Assembly (NCBI GenBank): GCA_019096065.1
Contig: JAGUCH010000006.1
Coordinates: 4,174,001-4,238,000, forward strand
DNA: 64,000 nt
Direction of reading: 5' to 3'
DNA from: Paracyclopina nana
Taxonomy: Eukaryota > Arthropoda > Copepoda > Cyclopoida > Cyclopettidae
Shown here piece after piece: positions 38,001 to 46,048 of this stretch. Within the stretch, counting starts at the first letter, position 1. Each line of letters starts with the position of its first letter. The notes beneath the pieces are model-generated. The model did not search any database. It saw only the letters and a list, made by a program, of their open reading frames with translations, and was not told the DNA's origin. A program made the position numbers and the translations under genes.

Positions 38001-41000
38001 TTGACGTTCACAAAAAAGCAAGAGGACCAGAACAACAAAGCCCCCTCAACCCAACAAGATCAAAAAGAGCCACAGAAAAAGGATCAGAGGTCAAGTAAAC
38101 CTTTTTTCCAAAAATTCAAAGCGGACGGAGCGAAAAACAACGCTGCCTACGACGGTTTTGGTTGGGATGAAGAAGAGGAGGAATTCATCTCGTTAAAAAC
38201 CGAGTTCTCACCAAGATTACTAAAGCCCGAAAAGTCCTCCATCAGTGACTGGGCAGACATTTATAAGTGCTCGTTTTTATTAAGCCAACTGTACGACCCT
38301 AAAAAAGACAGGCTCCCGAAAGAAACCGATATCCCAAAAATGCGCTTCTCTGGCGACATTGGAGAGTATCAGGACTTCAAGGACCGGTTTTTTATCAGGG
38401 TCATCAAAAATGTCTCAATCTCACCCGAAAACAAGCTCATGCTACTCCTCGACAGCGTGGAAGGTGAGCCACACATGGAAATAAAAAACCTCAAGCCATG
38501 GAACCTCACAAACCTGGCAAATGCTGTAGAGAAACTGGATAAACTCTACGCAGACCTCAAAGGCAGGCAAGGCTTCCTGTTGTCCAAAGTCCACAAATTG
38601 CCACCTTTCGATCACACTAAAAAAGAAAGCTTGCTAGAATACAAGGCAGTCGTTCTGGATCTAATAAAACATTACCAGGACGAGGGCACTCGCCAAAAAT
38701 GCAATCCGAACTCTGGCATTGACTCCATCTTCTTCATGGTCCAATGGTCGAAACACTCAGAGAACAGGTTCGAAGACTATGTAGAAGGCAAAAACCTGGA
38801 AAAGAACACAGCATCATTTTTAAAGTTCATGGAGTGGAAGCTCAACACTTCCAGACTGTCATCTTATGAAAAAACAGTACAAAAATCAGAACAACCTAAA
38901 AAAGACTCGAAAAAGCCACCAATCATCACGCTTAACGTCAACAATGACGAGAATGAGAGCGACGACGTGGCTTCAGACTACTCTACGGATTATGAAGAGG
39001 ACGAGATTGGGCCATGCCTGTCCACCGCAGTGAGAAATGAAAGCATTGAAGCTTGCACACTGTGCGACATGCCAAATCATTTGCTCCCTACATGCAAAAA
39101 GCTCATACGAACTTCAGGCAAAGACAGGTTCGAACACTGCATGAAAAACGGCATCTGTCTCAGGTGCCTAGTGTCTCGCCATAAAAGAGCCACGTGCACG
39201 TCTAAAAAATGTTCAAAATGCTCCCACCCGCATCATGATCTATTGCACAACTACTTTGAGCGCAGAGATCAACGAAAAACGAGAAAAGAACAAGATGAAA
39301 AATTCAAAAAACTTGAAACCACACTGGCTACACTCCTTGAGGCACAACAGTCTTTTTTAGACAAAGCACAGCCTCCTCAGGAAGAAACTTAATGCCAGAG
39401 GAGGTAGCCCTACAAATGATCGAAATAAAAAGGCAGATTACAGAACCAAAAAAGACAGTGAACAGATGCTTCAGAGTAGTGCCTGTTGTTGTGTCAAATG
39501 GCGACAAACAAGTAACTACAAACATGGTACTTGACGAAGCATCAAGCAATACCTTTATAAGCACGTCATTATATGAGGCATTACAACTAAAAGGCCAAAA
39601 AGTCAGCTACAAAGTGTCGACAATCAATGACCAAATACAGGATATGCTAAGCTATAAATGCTCGCTAGACATAAAGTCAACGCTTCCGGATTCTCCGGAA
39701 TCACATAAAATTGAAGCTTACACATCCGATGCCATAAATAAATTAATCGCACTGCCAAACTATGAAAAATTAAAAGAGAAATTCAACTTTCTCAAACCCA
39801 TCCCATTCCCAGAACTAAAAAAGGGGCCAGTAGAAATACTATTAGGCATCAACATGCCACACCTACACAAAAGCCTTGGTGACGTCAGCGACAACAAAAT
39901 AGGCTCACCATTAGTTAGACAAACAATCTTTGGCAATACACTAACTTATACAAATGCCAAATGCAAAAAACCTGTCACCCTTCTAACACACGAGGTAATA
40001 GACAAAGAATGCCCTGAGCTAAAATCGATCATGAAAAAACTGTTCGATGATGACACTCAAGGCTTAACATTAGCAAATCCAGTCGAATTACTCACTGCTG
40101 ATGAACTCAGAGCATGAGATATCATAAGCAGCACCATTCATACCAACGAAAAAGGACACAAGGCCATGGATGTGCCATGGCTATCCTATCCGGATCCACC
40201 CGACCTGCCAAACAACTATTATCAGGTCTACACTTTCGAAATTAAACAGGAAGACAAATTAGGACCTGAACTTATGAAGCAAGTGGATGAAGCCATTGAA
40301 GAAATGGTCCAACACGGAGCTCTAAGACTATTGAGAGATGACGAAAACAAACTGATCGGGTTCTACATCCCCAGAGTCATGGTGGTCAAATTAGACAGAA
40401 CTTCGACAAAAGTCAGAGTCTGCATGGACGCTGCCAGACCATTTGGCAAAAACAAAAGATCTTTAAACTCTCAAGTACTCACAGGTCAAAAATTACAAGG
40501 AGACATTTGGGCCATTTGGCTCAGATTCCGGATGCGATTAAAAGGATACATTGCTGACGCGGTAAAAATGTTCCTAAATGTTCACCTAAATGAAAAAGAC
40601 AAAAGATTTCACAGGCTAATCCACAGAGGACAAGCGTATCAATTTGATTCATGGGTCTTTGGCAACGTCGCCTCACCATACGCAGCCCTCTACACAATGA
40701 AAGAAATAGCCAAAGAGGGCAAATTACATCCAATGACTGAATATGTCTTCAATTCATGCCTCTATATGGACGATATCATCTTCAGCTGCAACACGACTGA
40801 AGAAGCATTGGCAGTATATGATGACGTAAAAAATGTCCACGCAAAATCAAAAATGGTGTTCAAAAAATGGGTCAGCTCAGACAAAGAATTCATGAAAGCT
40901 ATCGAAATGGCTGACTGGCACCCAGCTTTTGAACTTAACTCAAATTCACCAGACGTGAAAGCTCTCGGCATCAATTGGACGTCAAGTGATGACACCATCG

Positions 41001-44000
41001 GATTCAAGCCGTTAAAAATCACTATCAAAGACTCCGATCTCAAAAACATAACTAGACGCCAAATAGTTTCCGTCGTGGCTCAAATCTTTGACCCACATGA
41101 CTTGCTGGCACCTTTCACCCTGAAAGGACGACTAATAGCTCAAGAAGTCTGGGGTCTAAATGACACATTAAACCTAACTTGGGACGACAAACTCATGTCT
41201 TACGCAAACAAAGATGACAGAATTATGCCAATATTAGAGGCCTTTCAACGCTTTGTGAACGAGGCACAACGCATTGGAGAAATAATATTACCCAGATACA
41301 TCTCCACAGTCTCATTCATAAAAAGAGAAATACATGCGTTTTGCGACGCATCTAAAAAGGCCTATTGCGTGGCTGCATACGTTAGAAACATTTATGAGGA
41401 CGCTGGCCAAACTAGTATTTCAGCTCACTTGATAACAGCTAAAAAGAAACTCATATCGGCATCTGGCAGAACCATACCACAAGCTGAACTAATGGGCGCT
41501 GTCTGCGCATCACAAATCGTCCCGCAGATCATATCAAATCTGTCGCAAATCCAACACATAATAGAAGACAGTGACATACATTACTACCTCGACTCGAAAT
41601 GTGCTTTACATTGGATCATTAGAACAAAAAGACGTATGATCCCATTCATTGCCACTCGAGTATCTACAATACGAGAAGTCACAGGCAAAAATGCATGGCA
41701 TTACATAGCCACGGACAAAAATCCTGCTGACAAAGGCACGCGCAGTTTACACTTTGACGAATTCATAAAAGAAAAAGAGCTGTGGTTCAAAGGGCCAGAC
41801 CTCGAAAATCCGGATTACACATACAATTCCGGAGAAGAATTCGAGGACATGCCGGAGGAAGAAGCCGAAGAACTATGAAACTCAATCGCAAAAATATGTC
41901 TTTTCAGCCACCTCAAATTGAAAAACTATGTGCCGTCAATGACTTTTGACAAATTAAGAGTGCTCTTCAAATTAGACCCGACCTGGCCAAGCCAAAAAAC
42001 GAACGTGTTCAACTACATTAAAAAATTAGACGCTAATGTACTATTTACAAATGCATACTTGAAATACAAGTACAACTCTCTATTGAAACTATTAAGAGCA
42101 ATCAGCTGGATCATGACCATACGAGAAAAACTAACACAAAAAGGTCTTGACAGAAACAAAGAAAACTCCATTCTGCAGAACTTTCAGCTAAAGCAAAAGC
42201 CTTCTATCATACAAAAAAATCGTAATGCACTCGCTTACCTGATAAGATCGTGCCAAGCAGAGTCGTTTTCGCCAATGGATTCTCACCTAAAGGAAGAATT
42301 CAAAAACTTTAATGCACAAATTGACGTCAATGGCATCATACGCGGGGAATCAAGGCTGGAAGACATCCAAGCCATATCAACATACCAAAAGCGCCCCATA
42401 CTTTTGCCAAAAAGACATCACCTCACATATCTTATAGTAAAAGACATTCACGATACAAACCACAGCTCAGTGAAAAATACGATGACAGAGGTGCTAAAAT
42501 TCTTTCAAATCTCGCAATTACGCCGCCTCACTAAAGACATTGTCAAAAATTGCCTCGAATGCAATGTTGCGAAAGGAAAACCTTATCAAAGCCAACACAT
42601 GGCTCCTCTTCCGGATTTACAAGTAAACCAGCTAAGACTGTTTGAGAACATCTCACTAGATTTTGCTGGACCGGTTAAAGTAAAAATTGGACGACCAATA
42701 CACAAATATTACCTGATGATCATAGTTTGCAGACAGACACATGCATTCCACTTAGAAATAACAGAAAGCATGGCCACAGAGCACATCATCACAGCCCTCC
42801 AACGCTTCGCAAGCAAACGCAGAACACCTAGATCAATAAGATCAGATAATGCTGCACAATTTATTGCAGCCAAAAAAGTATTAATACCTGATACAAACTT
42901 CATTAGTGAGTCTTTGGGCATTGAGGAATGGGTATTTTCACCCGTCTACAGCCCACAAAATAATGGTTTGGCCGAAAAAATGGTCCACCTAGCCAAACAA
43001 AGACTCCCATGCTTAACAAGTACTGAATTCACATTGGATGGCCTTCTCATGGCAGCTGAAATGATAACAGAACTCATTAACAACAGACCAATCAACTATA
43101 TTCAAACAGACGAAATTGAAGGCATCCTCTGTATAAATGACCTAATAAAAAGCGGCATCAATTTTGACCAGAGCCAACTAAAAATTAAGAATGCCAATCA
43201 GTTCTCGAACTTATACTTAAATATTCGCGACGTGGTAGACGAATTTTGGAACGAATGGACGTCAACAGTGCTTGACTCCATGAAAAGCTACAAAAAATGG
43301 CAAAACTTCAGAGACAACCCAAAATGCGGGGAAATATGCATATTGATGTCAACAGACAATAAAAGGTTTGAATGGCCATGGGGCAGGATACACAAACTCA
43401 TTAAAGACAAGGATGGCCTTGTTCGAAAATGCGTCATAGCCATCGCCAAAAATCAATCTAAAACAAAAGGCAATGTCATCAAACCCCCAAGGTTTGAAAC
43501 ATACTCGATCCGACAAATCATACCACTAAATATAATGAATGATTGAATCCGGACTTTGTGAACTTAACGATAAATTCAAGCGAACTTGCGAACATATCCG
43601 CAAGGCGGGGAAAATACTCAATCGTTGAGTTCAAAAATACACTTATAAGTGCACCTGCACCTACAAACATGCAAGAGTGCATTTGCACCTACAAAACTCA
43701 GCTACCACACTCCAGATCTCAACCCCAGTGAGGTATAAATAGCTGAAACTTCATATACTTGTCATCAGTCCAATTCTGATACCCACCCGTCACACACAAA
43801 ACCCGTTAGAGTCATGGCCCAATCCAGAGTCAAATACCCCAGAAAAGTTAAAGGCCCCCGCAACAATGGGGACAAGCCCAATTATCTTTTCAACCCCCCA
43901 CTTTGGTATTCTGACCTCAAAAATGATGGCTTAGGCCGTGTCTTAGGAGCTCCCACTCAAAAAGGCCATTTTGCATATCTCACCCTCGAACATCTAAAGG

Positions 44001-45698
44001 CGAGGCTTAGTTGGGTTAAATGCGACGAATTCAGATTCTATTACCTGGGAAAAGGCCGGCTATCAGATGCGTTGAAAGCGTATCCCGACCTCCACAAGTC
44101 TTTTATTGAGGAAGCCTCGGCCACTGGCATTCCTGGAGATCCTTTTGCGAGGTTCATCGCCAAGCAAACTCCAGAGTCATTGGAACAGGCGAGGAATAGT
44201 CATAAAATTATGGTTTCGGAAAGAGCTGCGATTGAAAAAATGATTAGGGAGAAGTCTGGAGCCCCAGCTAGGTCAGACCCCGTAGATTTCCATCGACCCA
44301 ATGAAGGCCGATATCGCAAAAAAGGGAATGAGTTACTAAGAAACTATCCCATCTCGTTCACATTTAGGGACCCTAGAGTTGACGCCTCGGGAATGTCTTC
44401 GACAATCACGAGTGATAAGGTCTGCATCGTCCCCGCTGGAGCCTTGGTAGCTTTGCTTCGAAAACATCCCCACCTGGAAATGAAGGATTTCTTCAACACG
44501 GCCCCAACTCATCTGAGGGATGGAGACAAGTTAGAACTCAGAACCTGCGAAGCTGATTATGTGGGCTACCTGCGTAAGAACCCAGGCTTTCGAGTCCAAG
44601 GCCCCGCACACGACCCTGAGACGATTGACTTGTCATCGTCCGCCTCGTCGTCCTCCGGATTGGCAACAGGCTCGGAGCCTTCACTCACCTCGGGCCCCAC
44701 CACCTCGGTCTCCCCGTCTATAACCTCAGAAGAGGGAGAAATCGTTGTTCGAATTCCGACGCCTCCTCCGATGCCTGCCGAGGCTGCTGCGCTCAACGTC
44801 CAGCTTCAGCCAATCGTGGACCGCATTAAAGCGGAAATTGTCGCACCACCGCCGCCCAACCTCCCGCTTCCATCGATGCCGGAGCTCTTCACGCCCAAAA
44901 AGGAAGAGCCTCAACCCGAAGACGCCCCCGAGCCCCCTACATACGGGGAATTTGACACGGATAACGAGGACATCGACATGGTGAATGACACCGAAAATGA
45001 TCTCAAGCTTCTGGATGATTAGACTCGTCTAATGCGGGGAATGAATGGAAAAGCTAGATCAAATGTTCCGATTCACCAAACCTTCCCCGAAGACGACGCT
45101 TCTCAGTATTACCGCTCGCTGTAGTCTAGCTGAATAAATCAGTTCCATATTGTATTCCATCAAAACAAGTTGTCGATTTATTTCGTACTCGTTAAATTCT
45201 AAGTCCCTTTCAAGGACAAGACTTAGACTATACTCGTGTAGCAAGGCACTTTTCCACGGACGCAGTATTCGTGCGAAGACTGTTCCTTTCACCAATGGCT
45301 GTGTTGAGTTTTGTTTACATTGAGAATTGCAGCGTTATGATTGGCCAATTTGTTCTCGCTACTGAGAAGCTCAACTGGTTTTGTTTAGAATTGCATAATT
45401 TCTACGCGCCACGTTGCAGGCTTACAGCTGCACTCGTTTTATTTGGCGGAAAAAGTGAGAAGAGTAAAAGCCAAATTACCATCATTCCTCCGCAGAATCC
45501 TTCATTATCCGTGTAATCCTTCGGAGTCGGAAATCCGTCTCGCCACATCGAAGCTCTACTCGCCGGTTTCCTTAACCTTGCGTGGCCATGGATCGAAGCA
45601 ACGAAAAACTGTGAGTAAAAAATGCGGGTTGATAATTATCATGATACTTTTGGCCTTCTTACTCCGGCAAAAATGCAAATAAGCGTGAAGAATTTCAT
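35043..45698 (-). CDS. AA15-family lytic polysaccharide monooxygenase, interrupted in intron 2 by a retrotransposon
   Basis: Seven minus-strand exons: 45663-45698, 45480-45608, 35961-36116, 35798-35901, 35320-35446, 35240-35255 and 35043-35167, giving 230 residues with matching phases. Signal peptide of 18 residues (MKFFTLICIFAGFFVASI), so the mature enzyme begins with histidine (HGHARLRKP), as the copper histidine brace requires. Further family signatures are SMWRDGF, DYTDNEGFCGG, CGGKCGICGDAFD, PRQHEAPGG, the second brace histidine in TTQHLGYF (residue 112), CFDK, CEQCIFQWTWTTGNNWG and GCGPQETFRACSD. AA15 enzymes oxidatively cleave chitin or cellulose outside the cell. Exon 6 is only 16 bp. 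Intron 2 is 9,363 bp, of which 9,081 bp are the BEL element plus its target duplication; the empty intron would be 282 bp. The exon 4 donor (ac|gtggga) is weak but gives the right phase. The gene faces a cuticle protein gene head-to-head. Confidence 0.93.
36216..36465 (+). repeat. 5' LTR
   Basis: Starts tgaatggaaaagc and ends gttcctttca. It carries an AATAAA at 36307-36312 that could serve as the transcript end signal. The copy at 45042-45291 has the same length and I found no difference between them. No clear TATA box is visible inside. Confidence 0.97.
36466..36483 (+). other. Primer-binding site
   Basis: TGGCGCCCAACG directly follows the 5' LTR. It begins with TGG, the complement of a tRNA CCA end, and resembles primer-binding sites of other BEL elements. 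The tRNA species was not determined. Confidence 0.8.
36484..36881 (+). other. Retrotransposon 5' leader with long A-tracts
   Basis: Untranslated leader between primer-binding site and gag. It has three poly-A runs (about 36620-36638, 36661-36675 and 36799-36812) and a small inverted repeat ccggtcataagaccg between the first two. It may hold packaging or dimerisation signals, but nothing shows this directly. Confidence 0.6.
36882..39392 (+). CDS. gag: BEL gag polyprotein
   Basis: An 836-residue frame that starts at the first ATG after the leader. The N-terminal half is Lys/Glu-rich and helical. Around residue 487 begins the segment MRFSGDIGEYQDFKDRF, which matches the gag domain of BEL/Pao elements (the DUF1759 type), continuing to about 640. 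The C-terminus has a zinc-knuckle-like CTLCDMPNHLLPTCKK and a second cysteine/histidine cluster ending HPHHDLLH, usual for nucleic-acid binding in this group. Gag builds the virus-like particle and packages RNA. Its TAA stop overlaps the ATG of the next frame as TAATG, shifting frame. Confidence 0.93.
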   Translation: MAAKTSTPSKPIKESDWKNKAAIIESDITTVTSLFASWSKVNPKTMEENVLEYLPKAKEASDMINKMEKNVDVLIDMAENVEYGSDEVMDDPDEDLRIDSFHLAEKVQKLRMRKRYWYSLLRKYIRRREANSGEKLEISFAESSYMEKTLPEDLNISAIGDATLNKFTGRSKEILKEDIPDGNANPPQEDKNPPKETGAKPKAPKEKTLSIREELLATDTVAEFDFAYGNKWSNELEKDCDIKLDFVKMLHSQLRCKIHAYGIDPKPQEFNKRSFELNKAVEKILSHAENCRALLADLADKRKAGTTKGSLTRIINQSTAMVEQFIEIMPGKDSPQAPGEIPGQNLMESLIKTKNESKELSLNVKSPDIQPPELTFTKKQEDQNNKAPSTQQDQKEPQKKDQRSSKPFFQKFKADGAKNNAAYDGFGWDEEEEEFISLKTEFSPRLLKPEKSSISDWADIYKCSFLLSQLYDPKKDRLPKETDIPKMRFSGDIGEYQDFKDRFFIRVIKNVSISPENKLMLLLDSVEGEPHMEIKNLKPWNLTNLANAVEKLDKLYADLKGRQGFLLSKVHKLPPFDHTKKESLLEYKAVVLDLIKHYQDEGTRQKCNPNSGIDSIFFMVQWSKHSENRFEDYVEGKNLEKNTASFLKFMEWKLNTSRLSSYEKTVQKSEQPKKDSKKPPIITLNVNNDENESDDVASDYSTDYEEDEIGPCLSTAVRNESIEACTLCDMPNHLLPTCKKLIRTSGKDRFEHCMKNGICLRCLVSRHKRATCTSKKCSKCSHPHHDLLHNYFERRDQRKTRKEQDEKFKKLETTLATLLEAQQSFLDKAQPPQEET
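39392..40117 (+). CDS. pol: BEL aspartic protease segment of pol
   Basis: A 241-residue frame starting at the ATG of the TAATG overlap with gag. The protease-like core has a strand VVPVVVSNGDKQV followed by MVLDEASSNTFIS where retroviral-type proteases carry D-T/S-G, and a later ILLGINMPHL strand typical of the BEL protease (DUF1758 type). Here the residues after the catalytic aspartate are Glu-Ala instead of Thr/Ser-Gly, an unusual active-site variant. The frame ends at TGA 40115-40117, but the following reverse transcriptase lies in the same frame, so this stop cuts pol between domains. It may be a point mutation or a recoding site. Confidence 0.85.
   Translation: MPEEVALQMIEIKRQITEPKKTVNRCFRVVPVVVSNGDKQVTTNMVLDEASSNTFISTSLYEALQLKGQKVSYKVSTINDQIQDMLSYKCSLDIKSTLPDSPESHKIEAYTSDAINKLIALPNYEKLKEKFNFLKPIPFPELKKGPVEILLGINMPHLHKSLGDVSDNKIGSPLVRQTIFGNTLTYTNAKCKKPVTLLTHEVIDKECPELKSIMKKLFDDDTQGLTLANPVELLTADELRA
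40166..41878 (+). CDS. pol: BEL reverse transcriptase and RNase H segment of pol
   Basis: A 570-residue frame, open back to the TGA at 40115 and with its first ATG at 40166. RT features are VRVCMDAARPFG (first catalytic Asp region), a thumb/palm stretch with WVFGNVASPYA, and the YMDD box at CLYMDDIIFS. RNase H follows from about residue 390: IHAFCDASKKAY, PQAELMGA, YYLDSKCAL and NPADKGTR supply the acidic catalytic residues. These domains copy the RNA to DNA in the particle and remove the RNA strand. The frame ends at TGA 41876-41878; the integrase continues in the same frame. Confidence 0.93.
   Translation: MDVPWLSYPDPPDLPNNYYQVYTFEIKQEDKLGPELMKQVDEAIEEMVQHGALRLLRDDENKLIGFYIPRVMVVKLDRTSTKVRVCMDAARPFGKNKRSLNSQVLTGQKLQGDIWAIWLRFRMRLKGYIADAVKMFLNVHLNEKDKRFHRLIHRGQAYQFDSWVFGNVASPYAALYTMKEIAKEGKLHPMTEYVFNSCLYMDDIIFSCNTTEEALAVYDDVKNVHAKSKMVFKKWVSSDKEFMKAIEMADWHPAFELNSNSPDVKALGINWTSSDDTIGFKPLKITIKDSDLKNITRRQIVSVVAQIFDPHDLLAPFTLKGRLIAQEVWGLNDTLNLTWDDKLMSYANKDDRIMPILEAFQRFVNEAQRIGEIILPRYISTVSFIKREIHAFCDASKKAYCVAAYVRNIYEDAGQTSISAHLITAKKKLISASGRTIPQAELMGAVCASQIVPQIISNLSQIQHIIEDSDIHYYLDSKCALHWIIRTKRRMIPFIATRVSTIREVTGKNAWHYIATDKNPADKGTRSLHFDEFIKEKELWFKGPDLENPDYTYNSGEEFEDMPEEEAEEL
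41879..43546 (+). CDS. pol: BEL integrase segment of pol
   Basis: Open from the codon after TGA 41876-41878 to TGA 43544-43546; the first ATG is at 41939. An HHCC zinc domain appears as HLTYLIVKDIHDTNH and later CLECNVAKG. The catalytic core has D in NISLDFAGPV, D in SIRSDNAAQF and E in YSPQNNGLAEKMVHLAK, the DDE set that inserts the cDNA. The C-terminal part after about residue 420 is a basic, WPWGRI-containing domain also seen in BEL integrases. Translation of this piece would need readthrough, reinitiation or an intact copy elsewhere. Confidence 0.92.
   Translation, partial: NSIAKICLFSHLKLKNYVPSMTFDKLRVLFKLDPTWPSQKTNVFNYIKKLDANVLFTNAYLKYKYNSLLKLLRAISWIMTIREKLTQKGLDRNKENSILQNFQLKQKPSIIQKNRNALAYLIRSCQAESFSPMDSHLKEEFKNFNAQIDVNGIIRGESRLEDIQAISTYQKRPILLPKRHHLTYLIVKDIHDTNHSSVKNTMTEVLKFFQISQLRRLTKDIVKNCLECNVAKGKPYQSQHMAPLPDLQVNQLRLFENISLDFAGPVKVKIGRPIHKYYLMIIVCRQTHAFHLEITESMATEHIITALQRFASKRRTPRSIRSDNAAQFIAAKKVLIPDTNFISESLGIEEWVFSPVYSPQNNGLAEKMVHLAKQRLPCLTSTEFTLDGLLMAAEMITELINNRPINYIQTDEIEGILCINDLIKSGINFDQSQLKIKNANQFSNLYLNIRDVVDEFWNEWTSTVLDSMKSYKKWQNFRDNPKCGEICILMSTDNKRFEWPWGRIHKLIKDKDGLVRKCVIAIAKNQSKTKGNVIKPPRFETYSIRQIIPLNIMND
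43734..43769 (+). promoter_or_regulatory. Internal TATA/initiator promoter of the extra retrotransposon ORF
   Basis: TATAAATA at 43734-43741 is followed 33 bp on (first T to initiator A at 43767) by TCAGTC, the arthropod initiator motif. The spacing is that of a normal RNA polymerase II core promoter. It sits between the end of integrase and the ATG at 43814. Just upstream is a short repeat of tgcacctacaaa. Function is inferred from sequence only. Confidence 0.65.
43814..45022 (+). CDS. Extra 3' ORF of the BEL element, function unknown
   Basis: A 402-residue frame between integrase and the 3' LTR. Residues 1-25 are basic, 25-270 look globular (for example HFAYLTLEHLKARLSWVKC and KVCIVPAGALVALLRKHP), 275-310 are Ser/Thr-rich, then two proline clusters (PTPPPMP and APPPPNLP), and the C-terminus is strongly acidic (DNEDIDMVNDTENDLKLLDD). 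There is no signal peptide and no membrane segment, so it is not an envelope protein of known type. Its codons are richer in G and C than those of the A-rich gag-pol frames, which suggests a separate origin, perhaps a captured gene. I do not recognise a family. Confidence 0.85.
   Translation: MAQSRVKYPRKVKGPRNNGDKPNYLFNPPLWYSDLKNDGLGRVLGAPTQKGHFAYLTLEHLKARLSWVKCDEFRFYYLGKGRLSDALKAYPDLHKSFIEEASATGIPGDPFARFIAKQTPESLEQARNSHKIMVSERAAIEKMIREKSGAPARSDPVDFHRPNEGRYRKKGNELLRNYPISFTFRDPRVDASGMSSTITSDKVCIVPAGALVALLRKHPHLEMKDFFNTAPTHLRDGDKLELRTCEADYVGYLRKNPGFRVQGPAHDPETIDLSSSASSSSGLATGSEPSLTSGPTTSVSPSITSEEGEIVVRIPTPPPMPAEAAALNVQLQPIVDRIKAEIVAPPPPNLPLPSMPELFTPKKEEPQPEDAPEPPTYGEFDTDNEDIDMVNDTENDLKLLDD
45042..45291 (+). 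repeat. 3' LTR
   Basis: Same 250 bp as the 5' LTR, TG to CA, followed by the CCAAT target duplication. It is preceded by a short purine run (gcggggaa) as plus-strand primer site. AATAAA lies at 45133-45138. Confidence 0.97.
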
Positions 45699-46048
45699 TA
45701 TATTATTTTCTGCTCGGTCTCTTTTTTGCAGGAAAAACTGCAACTGCCCTTAATGTATCGTCATTATCTTTTAATCATTGCAAGATTGATAAGGACTGAT
45801 GTTTCTCGTTTTTTGCGCCTAAATTTTTCAATTGATGCTCGTCTAAGTTTATGACCTGTCATTATTTGGTAGCTTATGCGGAACCATAGCGATCATTTTT
45901 CTGGATTTCGTATCAAAACTTGTCAGCGTGCGTCAAAACGCGTCGCGCACCGTAGTATATGGAACTGCGCGAAAATGACCTCCATGATTTTATATGAGTA
46001 AGGTTGATGAATTGCTGCATAGCTTAGTTTGAAATCATCCTTTGCACC
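45699..46048. promoter_or_regulatory. Divergent promoter region between LPMO and cuticle protein genes
   Basis: Only 350 bp separate the two start codons, which point away from each other. A TTTATATG sequence near 45988 could act as TATA box for the plus-strand cuticle gene. No clear TATA was seen for the minus-strand LPMO gene. Shared control is an inference from distance and from the related substrates of the two proteins. Confidence 0.55.

Larger units (their letters stand above)
36216..45291 (+). mobile_element. Full-length BEL/Pao LTR retrotransposon
   Basis: A 9,076-bp element bounded by two 250-bp LTRs beginning TG and ending CA, with the 5-bp target duplication CCAAT at 36211-36215 and 45292-45296. 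It holds a primer-binding site, gag, protease, reverse transcriptase/RNase H, integrase and an extra 3' ORF. The LTRs looked identical base for base, so insertion is recent. The BEL/Pao call rests on the gag type, the C..C...H...C finger pair, the RT with YMDD, the RNase H motifs and the domain order PR-RT-RH-IN. The element lies antisense to the LPMO host gene, inside its second intron. Pol is divided by two in-frame TGA codons, described under the single domains. Confidence 0.97.

Noticed and set aside
45271-45516. 81-codon plus-strand frame after the 3' LTR
   Set aside because: It begins in the LTR and runs antisense through LPMO intron and exon 2; no motif.
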